Notes under the pieces: generated by a model
What the model saw: only the letters and a program-made list of their open reading frames with translations
What the model was told of the DNA's origin: nothing
Database searches by the model: none
Assembly (NCBI GenBank): GCA_944990035.1
Contig: CALYLX010000150.1
Coordinates: 124,001 to 188,000, forward strand
DNA from: Clitopilus passeckerianus
Lineage: Eukaryota > Basidiomycota > Agaricomycetes > Agaricales > Entolomataceae
Direction: 5' to 3'
DNA length: 64,000 bases
Position numbers and translations under genes: made by a program
Part shown: in pieces, positions 45,113-58,800 of the stretch
Position numbering within the stretch: position 1 is the first letter of the stretch
Layout of the letters: every line of letters begins with the position of its first letter

Positions 45113-47793
45113 TCAATCTGGCACAACCATCGTTCCATATATTAACGCCGCAGCCAAGCGGCCAACCCCCTGGTGCAAGAGATCCTCCGTTTGCTACCCC
45201 GCAGACGGTTGCAAGCTATAATGCTCGAGTGCCAAACCCCCAGCCATCCCCTGGGCCCTTTAGCGCGTCAAATGCAAACCTTCCGTCGTTTAGAGCCCCC
45301 GCTCATAAGCATGCACACCACCTGCATTCGATACCGCCAAGGGAGAAGAGCACACGGACCCTTATAATTGATCATATGTTATGGGTACATTGTACGTCTC
45401 ATTTTATCATGATCGGCTGCGACAGCGAGCTCATTTCATATCAGCGCGAACACGTTTTGCTCAAGCGAGGGCTGAACTGGGCATGACTGATCGTACGGGA
45501 GGACCATCCTCCTCGAACTATGCTCATCGGAAGAGGCCGGAAAACTACGACGAGGAAGAGGAGGAACTGAGCGAAGGGGAGGACGTCTCCAAGCTCAAAG
45601 CTAGAGGAGATAACATACACGACAACCCGGGCGACGACGAGGAGGAACGGCTGCAGAGTCAGGACTTGGCTCTCGCTCGCAGTCTGAGGCTTCGTGCGGA
45701 AGGGCTCGAAAAAGTCGTTACGGCCATGCTCGGACAACCCCCACCCCTGCATCCTATACAAGACGAAGATATTTTAACACCTCCGACCTCTCCGAAGATG
45801 AAGCCCTCGAATGCACCCAACACTCCTCACCCTCATACCCTCCCAAACGGTGTACGCCTACGTCTCGCCCTTGGAACTATGATCAATGATCTCTTTGCAC
45901 GACAAGCCCCCATTCCGCCCTACAGACACCAATTCCAGACGGTCAAGTCACCATCTGACCAATCTCCAACAGAATCAACTTCTACGTACTCGGCTCCTGA
46001 TTCTCTTCCGACGGCCCTTAGCCAACTCTCTTCTGTGTGCGCTTCCTGCAATCCGGGACCCGCCTCCTCCATATTGCCCTCCCGTCCCTCCCCATCTCAT
46101 CTATCTGCATCTGCATCGCCAGCGTCATCGGCGTCCCCATCTTATCCGGGTTACTCCCCACAATCTGTAAGTTGTTGCCGATACTCGTGTCTACTCTATT
46201 TGGCCTTGGTCCCATGACGTCTGACTGACTCGATGTTATTTTGATTATCGCTTAGAACCTACCTCCACGACTACAGCAGGTCAGAATTGCACCGAGCCAA
46301 CGTGTCAAGAAACTCTACGTGGAAGGGGCTGACCCATCCACGGCCAATTCACCTCCCCAATTCCGGTGTCCACGCCATCTTCACACAGGGTGCGAGATCT
46401 GTGTGGAAGCCAAAACTCCCACCAGACCGACTGGATCAAGCCGTAACAGGTCCACCTCGTTCGGTGATTTCCGCAGTAGTTCAGCCAATCCATGGAAAGG
46501 CATGCCGGGAGGTGTTGGACCTGGCGGAGGCGGCATCTCGGGCTGGCAAGATGGCAGTGGAGTAGGCTCAGGTCTTCTCAGACCTGGTGTGCGTGGAAAT
46601 GTATTGAGGAGGAAGTCGGAGGAAGAAGACTCGGAGGATGCAGCTGTGTCTACTGGTGCAGGAAACACGAAGCTATCGGATCTGATTCCACGCTTCATCA
46701 AGCTTTCTGCACTTATGGCCGTTGAGCTGGCGAACGAGGCCAAGGACGAAGAGGAGGCTGGGTTGAGGGCCCTCAGAGCTAGGGAGAATGCCCAGCAGCA
46801 GCAACAGCAGCAGAGTGCAGCAGACTGGAATACGAGTTCGTCGCAACAGTACCGAATGGTGGGTTCGAGTTCGAGCGCCTACCAGCAACCGATATCACCC
46901 ATGCCACGGATTATCTCCCCTTCACCGCATGCCTCGCCGCAGAAACAGCCAGAAGCTGCACTACGCCCAACTCGGGAATGGTACAATCTTCTTGCCGGCC
47001 TGCTCACGCGTGCTGCTCTGCAAGGCTACCTCACCGCCGGCTGGAGAGGCCAGCAGCCCGTGGAGTGTCTGTTAACGGTCGGTTTGGGGATCACCAGGGA
47101 CCTCGATAAGGAGAAGGAGCCTACGACTGGATTTGAAGAGTTTGACCCGGATGGTCTACCTTCACTATTGGAAGCAATCAGATTGCTGTTCCCCTCTTTG
47201 CAGGTTCTTGCACCTCCAGGGAAGACGCAGGCGGAGGAGGAATTCGAACTGGAGATGAGGGATCGCCTCAAGCGGGTAAGTTTATGCAATTCGCCTTGTC
47301 TGGGTGCAATTACTGACCCGACTGCCTTAGTTCTACGATATTCCTGCCTCTACACCAGATTTGTCCACCCACATGGAAGATCTAGCGTGGCAATATCCCG
47401 CTGAACCTGTTGAACGTGCCGCTGTACGGTTCTGCGAAGCCATTGCGAAATGGCGGGGAAAGCCCGAACTAGAATCCGTACGTCCTTACTCTTCAAATTT
47501 TGCACGTACACTTACCTTTCGTTCTCTTTCAACAGTACAAAAAGCCAGCCACAACCACCTACGACACGTTCGCCACTCCTGGCGGATCATCCATTTCCAT
47601 GGAATCATTTGTGCACTCTAGCCCACCGTCGTCCCACCGCCGCAGACCCTCACTTCGCAGGCGGCCTTCCATCGACCTATACTTCACTCAACCGTCCCTC
47701 CTCCGAGACGGCATCTCGGGTCGCAACAAGCGTCCTCGTTCACCTGAAGACTCTCGCGCTGGCGGTCCCTCAAAGCGGGTTCAGTACTCCTGA
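45113..47793 (+). CDS. Ser/Pro-rich protein with Cys/His motif, start exon missing
   Basis: Exons 45113-45384, 45426-46166, 46256-47275, 47331-47477 and 47536-47793 are in phase and give about 810 residues. The 5' exon begins at an acceptor (TCGCAG) and has no usable ATG, so at least one upstream exon is missing. The first conserved-looking block is IIDHMLWRAHFISARTRF followed by AQARAELGMTDRTGG. Then come an acidic stretch, Ser/Pro-rich linkers, a Cys/His block (FRCPRHLHTGCEICVEAK), a Gln tract (residues QQQQQQQ) and a folded-looking helical region (REWYNLLAGLLTRAALQGY, YPAEPVERAAVRFCEAIAKW). The C-terminus is basic (KRPRSPED, SKRVQYS). I do not recognise the family; the composition fits a nuclear regulator, which is inference. 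Confidence 0.72.
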
Positions 47794-48910
47794 TCAGCCT
47801 ACCCCTACCTCTCACTCCTCTCTTTTGGGTCTGTATTGAAGGGAATCACCTCGATTCGAGGTATGCAAGACATTACGAACAAAACTACCAGCATTAACGT
47901 CAACACCCCTGGCGCCTTTTTGAAAGGTGTACTGTATTTTTACCATCACTCGATGACGGACGCCCATTTTACCGATTTTATAATTCATTTGGGCTTGATT
48001 TTTACGTCGAGAGACATTCGTTGTAGCACCTATCATTATTTTTCCTTTTAGTATTATTCCTTTTCGTTCAACTTTCTATACCCTACAGAGACCTGCCCCG
48101 CTATTATTCGCTTTGCTCCCTGCTGTTCGACTAGCATGTAGGATTCCAACAAGATGACAGATAAATAAAAACATTTTGATAGACAAGCACTTGTACCTTG
48201 TACGGCGGGATTGCATGAGTATGAGGTGTAATGGCGGTTCCGACACTTCGCTGCAAATGATAATCACGATCTGGTGAATACCACCACTTTTACTCCTGGC
48301 GCTGACTTACTCTGCCAACAACGCTGAAAGCAGCAACCTCAGCCTTTGCAGGCGATGATCGTCTTGACAGTCCGATGTCTGGGGCCCCACACTCGTGCTG
48401 TACCAGCTTTTAAGCGCTGTTGCGGAAGGCCACATGATTATCTTCCCCAGTTTCTGACATCGGCGACACAGGTGATGGCAACCTATTTTGTCCGTTGAGA
48501 CGCAACGACCACCTGCAGCAATCTGCGGTTCTTGTGCAACACAGCGTGGATTGCTCCACTGAATTACCTGGTCGGCATCTCTTCCAAGCTCCTCGCATAG
48601 GCCCGTGAAATGCCAACCTTCTCGTTTGGGCCTGAACGGTATGAAAACCTGAAGGACGGCATCTTTTAATAGTCCAATGGCAAGGCTGAAACACACGAGG
48701 CCAAATATGCTAGGAATATTGCACGGTGATCGCTATGATTCCAATTCAATGTTTCCCTGACGTTGCACCCAACCACATGGATATCGAGAACATCTGACGA
48801 CACAAGACTTCCGCATCCTCAACCGTTGTATAGATGCACAAGTCGGCTCTTACAACATAAATACCACATCTTTTCTGCATCCTCCGCCCCCTCTATTCCT
48901 TTGCAACGTC
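47794..48910. other. intergenic, 1.1 kb, promoter of the amylase gene
   Basis: No gene was supported in the stretch. An AT-rich element (ACATAAATACC) lies about 50 bases before the amylase start. Two overlapping minus-strand frames at 48.3-48.7 kb lack motif support. Confidence 0.45.
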
Positions 48911-50974
<2,064 letters not shown>

Positions 50975-51280
50975 TGTACTGTATACTTTAGTAGGAATCA
51001 TATAGTTTCCTAGTTGTAGTCAAATGTCCTTTACATATGCCCTTCAACCAACGATTTCAGATTCTCTTTGAATATTCACCTGTCAGAAGTCCCTAGGAAG
51101 GCGATGGCAGACCTGGTGGCGGACTGGAGTCCACAGAGACCGTTGTCCATTGATTCTGACTCATCCGGTCCAGGGACAAATTGAGTAGAGTGCATGGCAC
51201 CGGCACCGATCTGAGTATCGACTACAACACGTCCAACGACGACAATCAAGCCATCCACGACTCACTGCACATTTTAAAGC
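50975..51280. other. intergenic between amylase and TMA46
   Basis: Holds the amylase 3' flank and the TMA46 promoter. No distinct motif was recognised. Confidence 0.45.
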
Positions 51281-52704
51281 ATGCCACCCAAGAAGCAGCC
51301 GCAGGGATCATCTAGCAAGGTTAAGGACGACAAGGTACGTACCTTCTTACCCCACGATCTTGCTACCAAGCGTGACGTTCGCAAGCACAGACCTTTGGAC
51401 TCAAAAATGTCAGTTAACTTCCTCAAAATACTCTGCTGGGGATAACCTCTGAGGTACTAAAACAACCCCCTTCGTTTTTAATACGATGATCAGAAAAATA
51501 AATCTTCCAAAGTCAAAGCACATGTTGCTCAACTCCAAGCTCAAGCTGCCGTGACTGGGAAATCCAGGGCAGCGCTAGAGAAGGAGAAGGAGAAAGCGCT
51601 GAGAGAGAAGGCTAAACAAGAAGAGGAGAAGAGGAAGAAGGAGGAAGCAGCGCTGTTGAAGCCTGTGATCTCGCAGAAAGTCCCGTTTGGGGTGGACCCT
51701 AAAACAGTGCTTTGTGCATACTTCAAGGCCGGACATTGCGAAAAGGGGACCAAGTGCAAGTTCAGTCATAACCTGGATGTTGAGAGAAAGGTGGAGAAGA
51801 GGAACCTGTATGAAGATACAAGGCAGGATGGTGGTCAGTACTTTCAGCTCTTAAATCTCATTTTTGCTGAACTCGTTGGCACAGATACGATGGAGAATTG
51901 GGATCAGGCGAAGCTTGAAGAAGTCGTGCTGTCGAAGCATGGCAATCCAAGAACGACCACCGATGTAGGCCTTTTGCTGATCTTTCTGGCTCTCCTGCGA
52001 GCTAAAGCTTGTTAGATCGTTTGCAAACACTTCATTGAAGCCATCGAGACCAATAAGTACGTTTCTCAGGCAGAATTCCAGTATACGTTTTATTGACGCT
52101 AAACACCAAGATTCGGCTGGTTCTGGGAGTGTCCCAACGGCGGCGAAAACTGTCAATATCGTCATGCACTACCACCAGGATTCGTGCTTAAATCGCAGAG
52201 GAAGGCTGCTGAAGACGCCGCAAAAGCCAACACAATTAGTCTGGAAGAATTCATCGAAGTCGAGGTATTTCAGTACTTTTCGCTCAGTACCCTTCTGATT
52301 CTAATTTTCTTCGAAATGTAATAGCGACACAAACTGGGTCCTAACCTAACACCAGTGAATGCCGATACGTTTGCCGAATGGAAGAAGACTCGAATGGACA
52401 AGAAACTTGCTGAGCAAGAGGCCATACGCAAGACCAAGGATGCTCATGCTGCTGCGGGCAAGAGCAGCGGTATGAGTGGAAGAGATCTGGTATATATTCT
52501 TTCGTTTACTCATATGGTTGACGTGCTGATAACTGCATTCTACAGTTCCAATACAACCCAGAATGGTTCCAAGACGAAGAAGATTTGGACGAAGAAGAAT
52601 GGGACCTCGACACTTACAGACGGCGGAAAGAAGAGGAGGACATCGAGCTGGAGAACGAGAGAATCGCTGGCCTCAGTCTGCAAGACTCTGGACCGGCCAA
52701 CTGA
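51281..52704 (+). CDS. TMA46: CCCH zinc-finger protein Tma46 (ZC3H15/DFRP1)
   Basis: Binds and stabilises the translational GTPase Rbg1/DRG1 on ribosomes. Eight exons: 51281-51334, 51391-51408 (18 nt), 51494-51830, 51885-51964, 52016-52056, 52111-52264, 52325-52489 and 52546-52704, 335 residues. The diagnostic N-terminus reads MPPKKQ..DKTFGLKNKNKS, then a charged helix, first CCCH finger ([19 protein letters not shown], from residue 98), DTMENWD, and [19 protein letters not shown]. The second finger is [19 protein letters not shown], followed by the DFRP tail ending in an acidic region ([20 protein letters not shown]). The third donor is ambiguous between 51831 and 51834. The exon at 52111 uses an AAG acceptor, fixed by the conserved KFGWFW. 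It ends 121 bases from convergent CWC2. Confidence 0.93.
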
Positions 52705-52825
52705 CCTTATTCTTCATCTTCATGAGAAGAGCGCATTATCTACAGGGGGAGGCACTAGCAGAATGTACACAATACATTGCATTGTTTTAAACATAACAAA
52801 GATGGATAAAATACAAAAATGCACA

Positions 52826-54121
52826 TTAGTCTTCATCGTCACTACCATAATCCCCGAGAACACCCAAACCAGCTGTACTAGGTGGAGGTGCGGTTTTCGC
52901 TTGTCCAACGACGGCACCGTGCTTCTTCCGTATCTCTGAAAAGTACTTCAAGCCCTCTAGCGTATCCGCACTCAACAGTCCTTGTGGCTGAGGAGGTGCT
53001 GGTAGTGCCTGTTGCGGCTCTGGTGCTTCCAGTCGTCTCCTCTTTGCCCCCCGTTCTTCTTCTTCATCATCCATGGCTTCCACGTCTATATCGTCGTATC
53101 CACCGTCCTCTATCACATCCCCATCCTCTAACGCCCTTATACTCCTCACAGCATCAACAATCCTCGGGTCCATCTTTGCCTGGATCGCCTCCTGACCCAA
53201 GTCCTCCAGACGCCTCTTCTCAGTGGCTTTAGAGACCGGGTTAGGGTCCTCAGTTGCCCAGCGGACATTGAGAATCTCGTCGTTGTCGAGAGATTGACAC
53301 GCCATGGCTTCTTTGGCGAATTCGGCGTTGAGCTGGGATTTGTACGTGACGAAGGCAACGGAGCGGTATTGCAGGACTTTGACTGCCCAGCCTGATTCCG
53401 AGTCGTCTATCGCGCAACCAGGTTAGTACATGTTGGGAATAAGGGATATATATTCCATACCTCGCTCAATCTCGCCCCACTCCTTAAAATGTCTCCTCAC
53501 CACGTCCTCAGTCTCAAGCCCAGTCCCGGTCTCCTTAATCCTCCCAACATACAACGTCCTATTCTGCCTATTAAAGCTCCCCACACCACCCATATCATCA
53601 CGATAGTCTGCAAACTTGTCTCGCGCAAAACAGTCTTTCGAGCTATCCGGCAAAGCAAGACTAGGGTCCGGCAGCGCATGGCGGTATTCGCATTCCCAGC
53701 CATACGGACAACAGCCTCGGGCGAAGAAGAGACAGCAGTAAGGGTTCCCTGTGGTGTTGGCGCGGGTGAGCCCAGAGTCTTTTTTGATGTTGCAGCGCGT
53801 TTGAGATTTGGTTTTGCTAGAGATGGTGGGTGATTAGAATGGTGTCTTTTGTCGGGAATTAAGAGACATACTTTGAGTAGTTGTCCTCCCTGTCTCCTCC
53901 AGCCCACTTGTTGTACCAGATATCTAGAGAAAATGATATCAATTGCATGACCAATACACAGAAGTTCAATACGCACTGTACTCCTTGCCAGTCTGGGGGG
54001 TCTCCGTCTTTACCACGTCTCCAGCCTTGACCTGCTTCCTGGCTGGCTTCAACTTTTTCGCCTTTACCACCTTCTGGGTCGTCTGAACGACCTCAGTCAC
54101 CTCTGTCGCGTCCGTGCTCAT
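52826..54121 (-). CDS. CWC2: pre-mRNA splicing factor Cwc2 (Cwf2)
   Basis: A Prp19-complex (NTC) protein that contacts U6 snRNA and the pre-mRNA in the catalytic spliceosome, in the nucleus. Four exons: 54121-53977, 53923-53872, 53816-53461 and 53406-52826, 377 residues. A lysine-rich N-terminus leads to YNIWYNKWAGGDRED. The Torus/CCCH finger is C93-x8-C102-x5-C108-x3-H112 (GCCPYGWECEYRHALP). A connector follows, then an RRM (RTLYVGRI near the start, SVAFVTYKSQLNAEFAKEAM for the second RNP) and the Cwc2-type NVRWATEDPNP. The C-terminus is acidic then Pro-rich and ends GDYGSDDED. It starts 115 bases from divergent CDC123, so the promoter is probably shared. Confidence 0.93.
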
Positions 54122-54236
54122 CGTGATGGCCTTCGTCAACGTCGAAGTTGGAAATAGTGGCTGTGACAGACGTGACTAACCGTGATGATGAGCCTTTCAC
54201 TAACATCCAGTCATTGTCCAGACTTTGAACTCGTCG
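54122..54236. promoter_or_regulatory. bidirectional promoter CWC2/CDC123
   Basis: The start codons of the two divergent genes are only 115 bases apart, so they must share one short promoter region. No individual element was identified. Confidence 0.6.
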
Positions 54237-55599
54237 ATGACCATGTCGATCCCAAACAAAGCTGAAGGCTCTCAGCTCGCCGTCTCCGATAACTTAGAAG
54301 AATCGGCCTTGAAGATGTTCCCAGAACAAACACCCTCCTACATCCTCCAATTCCAATTCTCTATATGGTACCCGAAGTTCTCCAGTCTAAGCCTCAAGTC
54401 TACAATCATCAGGCCACTAGAACAGAGTTTCAAAGACTATTTAGATGCTGACGGTGTCTTTGTACCAGCGGGGTCGGAAGATTTGTTGGTCTGATTCTTC
54501 TCATGTGGCGCTGCTTTTGCTCAGCTCGCTCATGTTACGTCCAGCCCTGCGGAGAGTTCACTCTCGGATGACGAAGATGATGATTCTGAAGACGAGGAAG
54601 ATCCTGCCACGAAGTTCTCTTTTCCTGACTTGGACGAGAAAATCCGCGAGTGTGTGCGGAAGTATGAAGGAGGTGTATTTCCAAAGCTCAACTTCTCCTC
54701 GCCAAGGGTTAGTACCTTCATCACATCTTCATTCTGCGATATTGTAAGATGGCTGGACAGGATGCTGCATGGATTCTCCCTTCCTCTTCACCGATGAAAT
54801 GTTCAACACCAGCAGACGTCTACTTGTTGCTCAAGTCCTCGGATTTCGTCACACATGATTTATTACCAGCTACCGTGTTCGACGGCTGTACGGGTACCGC
54901 CCCATACGAGCTTGAGCTTGTACTCAGGAAATGGTACGCTGTTGACCGAAGTCGAGAATTGCGGTGTTTTGTGCGGAACAACCATCTTATTGGTAGGCGT
55001 CCTAGAGTTCTGCTCAGAAGTTATTGTGCACTAATATATTTCGCGGCTTAGGTATATCGCAGCGAGATCCGAATTTCTATGATTTCTTGAATGAGAAACA
55101 GACGTTTGACACGATTCGATCCACTGTTGAAGAATTCTGGGAGCAAAAAATCCGGGTTTCGGAATATTGTCAAGGACTCAGAGATTGTTAGTACTTTCTT
55201 TTTTGTTCGGTCCTTCCCAGGTCTGACACAAGTTACACAGACGTATTCGACTTTTATCTGACCAAAGACTTTTCACGGGGACATATCATCGACTTCAACC
55301 CATACGCGCCACGCACGGATCCGCTCTTGTTCGCGTATGAAGAGCTTCATGAGATATCCGCCAAACACCAATCGACGTCATCCGACGCCGTAAACGGCAC
55401 TCAAAAGCAGAACCTCCAAACAGAGCTACGGGTCATTGACTCCCATGCTCATCCAGCTGCTAGCTCAAACGTACCCACCCATCAGCACAATATGGTTCCA
55501 TTTGAAGCCCTTAGCTTGAGCAGCGGGGGGGACATCGAGGAGTTTGCAAAAGTATGGCAGGATCAGGTCAAGGAGGGTATACAGGAAGATACATCCTGA
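54237..55599 (+). CDS. CDC123: eIF2 assembly factor Cdc123 (D123 family)
   Basis: An ATP-grasp-like chaperone that joins eIF2 gamma and alpha during assembly of the translation factor eIF2 in the cytoplasm. Five exons: 54237-54488, 54525-54707, 54761-54992, 55052-55186 and 55241-55599, 386 residues. Signature pieces in order: SYILQFQFSIWYPKFSSLSLKS, an acidic insert (SDDEDDDSEDEED), VFPKLNFSSPRDAAWILP, ELVLRKWYAVDRSRELRCFV, ISQRDPNFYDFL, and the metal/ATP-binding DFYLTKD..IIDFNPYAPRTDPLLF. The C-terminal 90 residues are variable and disordered. The start MTMSIP is the first ATG of the frame; a second Met follows two codons later. It is read divergently from CWC2 and is followed by ADE6. Confidence 0.93.
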
Positions 55600-55837
55600 T
55601 GTACGAATCCTTTGCAAATGTTGTAGAACTCTCCTACATGGTTCCAAATGCGGAAATGTGTTTCCACGCCCGTTTCGGCCGTTGGATTAGATTAGATCAA
55701 CGGACTCAATGCCGTCTCCAAATTTTCTGATCGAGTCAAACGCCTTTGCTCACCGTTCTCCACAACGTTGAGCTCCCGAGGTACGTTCTCCAGCACATTT
55801 ACCGTGTTATGTTCACGGACTTCATTGTACAGGGAGA
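55600..55837. other. intergenic, ADE6 promoter
   Basis: Short spacer between CDC123 and ADE6; no distinct element was recognised. Confidence 0.4.
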
Positions 55838-58800
55838 ATGCTCATTCTACCTGGTTCGTCTGCAATTCCTCGGTCAAAACGAGATGCCATCCTCCAACAA
55901 ATCCAGAAGATCTGGCCCGAGATCACATCCATAGATGCCAAAAGGATTCATCTCGTGAAGTGTATCAGCGCAGATGCAGAAAAGGAGCTCTCAGATGGCA
56001 ACTCGCAGCCTCGCCAAATTCTGGATCGACTCTTCGCGTATGGCGACGACTACTCGTCTGAAGGAACGGCCGGACGGCTGTTCAGACACGAGAATGTCGT
56101 TTTTGTCACTCCTCGGCCTGGATCAATCACTCCGTGGTCGAGCAAGGCTACGGATATTGCTGCTATCTGTACCCTTAGCTCTCATGTCGAGAGGCTGGAG
56201 AGGGGAGCTGCCTTCGTGTTCACCATCCAAGGAGGTGCCTCCAATACCCTCCAAGAAAACTTGCCGAAGTTCGTCAACCTCATACATGATCGTATGACGG
56301 AGAGCGCCCAGCTTACGCCTCCTCACGAGGATGCCATTTTCGCGCATGGCAACCCTAAACCCCTCCGCATAGTCGACCTCATCAACGATCCCACTGGCTC
56401 CGATGCAAAAGAACGCCTGGTCAAGGCTAACAAGGAGCTCGGCCTCGCACTCGCACCCGACGAGATCAACTACCTCATTGACGCCTACATCATCGGCCCT
56501 GCCGCAATGAACCGCAACCCCAGCGACGCCGAGCTGTTCATGTTCGCTCAAGTCAACTCCGAACACTGCAGACACAAGATATTCAATGCTTCGTGGAGGA
56601 TCGACGATGTCGAGAAGGATAATTCTCTATTCCAAATGATCAGGAATACGGAGAAAGTCAGCCCTACAGGGACCGTCTCAGCCTACTCCGACAATGCTGC
56701 CGTGTTTAACGGCCCCGTAGGCCCTCGCTTCTACGTCTCACATGAACTTTCCAAAGGACCCAACCCCGGCGTGCGCAACCTCTACACCTCGATAGAAGAA
56801 GAAATCCCCATCCTTGTCAAAGTCGAAACACACAACCACCCGACAGCCGTTTCTCCCTATCCTGGAGCTGCCACAGGATCTGGAGGCGAAATCCGTGACG
56901 AAGGCGCCGTTGGCAGAGGCTCGAAGCCTAAAGCCGGACTAGCTGGGTTCACAGTATCCAATCTCCTCATCCCGGGCTACAAGCAGCCTTGGGAGACTGA
57001 TTTCGGCCGCCCCACACACATCGCATCTGCATTTGATATCATGATTGAAGGGCCCCTCGGCGCCGCTGCATTCAATAACGAATTTGGAAGACCTGCGTTG
57101 GCGGGGTATTTCAGGACTTTTGCGGAGAGTGTGCCGATTAGCAGTGATGGGAAGGAGAGGGAAGTGAGGGGGTATCATAAGCCCATTATGATTGCTGGTG
57201 GATACGGCAATGTTCGACCCCAATTCTCCAAGAAGGATGCGATCAATCCCGGAGCCAAGATCGTTGTCCTTGGTGGTCCTGGGTTGTTGATTGGTTTGGG
57301 TGGAGGTGCTGCGTCGAGTCAGGTTTCGGGGGAAAGCTCCGCGGAGCTGGACTTTGCTTCAGTGCAGAGGGACAACCCGGAGATGCAGAGGAGGTGTCAG
57401 CAAGTTATTGACGCTTGCGTGGCGTTGGGCGACCTTTCGCCGATTGAGAGCATTCACGACGTCGGTGCTGGTGGCCTGTCCAATGCTCTCCCGGAACTGG
57501 TGCACGATTCCGACCTTGGCGGCAAGTTCGAGATCCGGGATGTCCTTGTCGCGGATTCCTCGATGTCACCCATGGAAATCTGGTGTAACGAATCTCAAGA
57601 ACGTTACGTCCTTGCCGTGTCTGCGGACAAGATCGAGGTGTTCGAAAGCATTGCCAAGAGGGAGAGGTGTCACTTCTCAGTTGTTGGAGTTGCAACTTCT
57701 GAGCAGGAGTTGATTGTCACGGACCGCCTGCAAGGCAAGGAGGTTATCAACTTGAAGATGTCAACGCTCTTCGGCAAACCACCAAAAATGTCCAGGACAG
57801 ATATTACCAGGAGACTCGCTGGCATCTCCTTCGACACTTCGTTGTCCAAGTACCTTCCAGCGGTATCCTCCCCCTCCGAACGACTTTCTTCGGCCATCAA
57901 CCGCGTTCTTCGCCTTCCCTCCGTTGGTTCCAAATCATTCCTTATCACCATCGGCGACAGGTCCATCACGGGTTTGGTCAGCCGAGAGCAGATGGTTGGG
58001 CCATGGCAAGTTCCCGTTGCAGACGTCGCAGTCACTCGCTCAACATACGGATTTGATGTGAAGACGGGAGAAGCTATGGCCATGGGAGAGAGGACCCCAG
58101 TTGCTCTTTTACACCCCGCTGCGTCTGCGAGGATGGCAGTTGCAGAGTCGTTGATGAATTTGACTGCTGCGACGGTTGGGGACTTGTCGAGGGTCAAGCT
58201 TAGCGCGAACTGGATGTGTGCTTCTTCGAAGGAAGGCGAGGGTGCAGGGTTATATGAAGCCGTTCAGGCTGTAGGCATGGAGCTATGTCCAGCATTAGGA
58301 GTTGGCATCCCCGTTGGCAAAGACTCGATGTCGATGTCGATGAAGTGGAAGCAGGGTGGAGAACAGAAGGAGGTCAGCTCTCCTTTGTCGTTGATCGTTA
58401 CGGCATTCGCTCCTGTGGACGATGTTACGACGACCTGGACACCTCAGCTCCGCACAGATGTCGGGGAGAAGACATGCTTGGTCTTCTGCGATCTGGCAAA
58501 TGGACGAGCTCGCCTTGGGTGTTCCGCCCTCGCGCAAGCCTTCAAGGAAATTGGATCCGAGTCGCCGGATGTAGAGAGCCCGATGCTCGTCAAGGCGTTC
58601 TTCGAGGGGTGCCAGAAGATCAAGACCACAGATCCCAGCTTGGTTCTTGCATACCACGACCGCTCTGATGGTGGTTTGTTCACTACCATTGTGGAGATGT
58701 GCTTCGCTGGGCACGTCGGTGCGGAGATCACACTTGACTCCCTCAGCTCTCCGTACGATCTCATCTCGCTCCTGTTCAGCGAAGAGCTTGGTGCCGTTAT

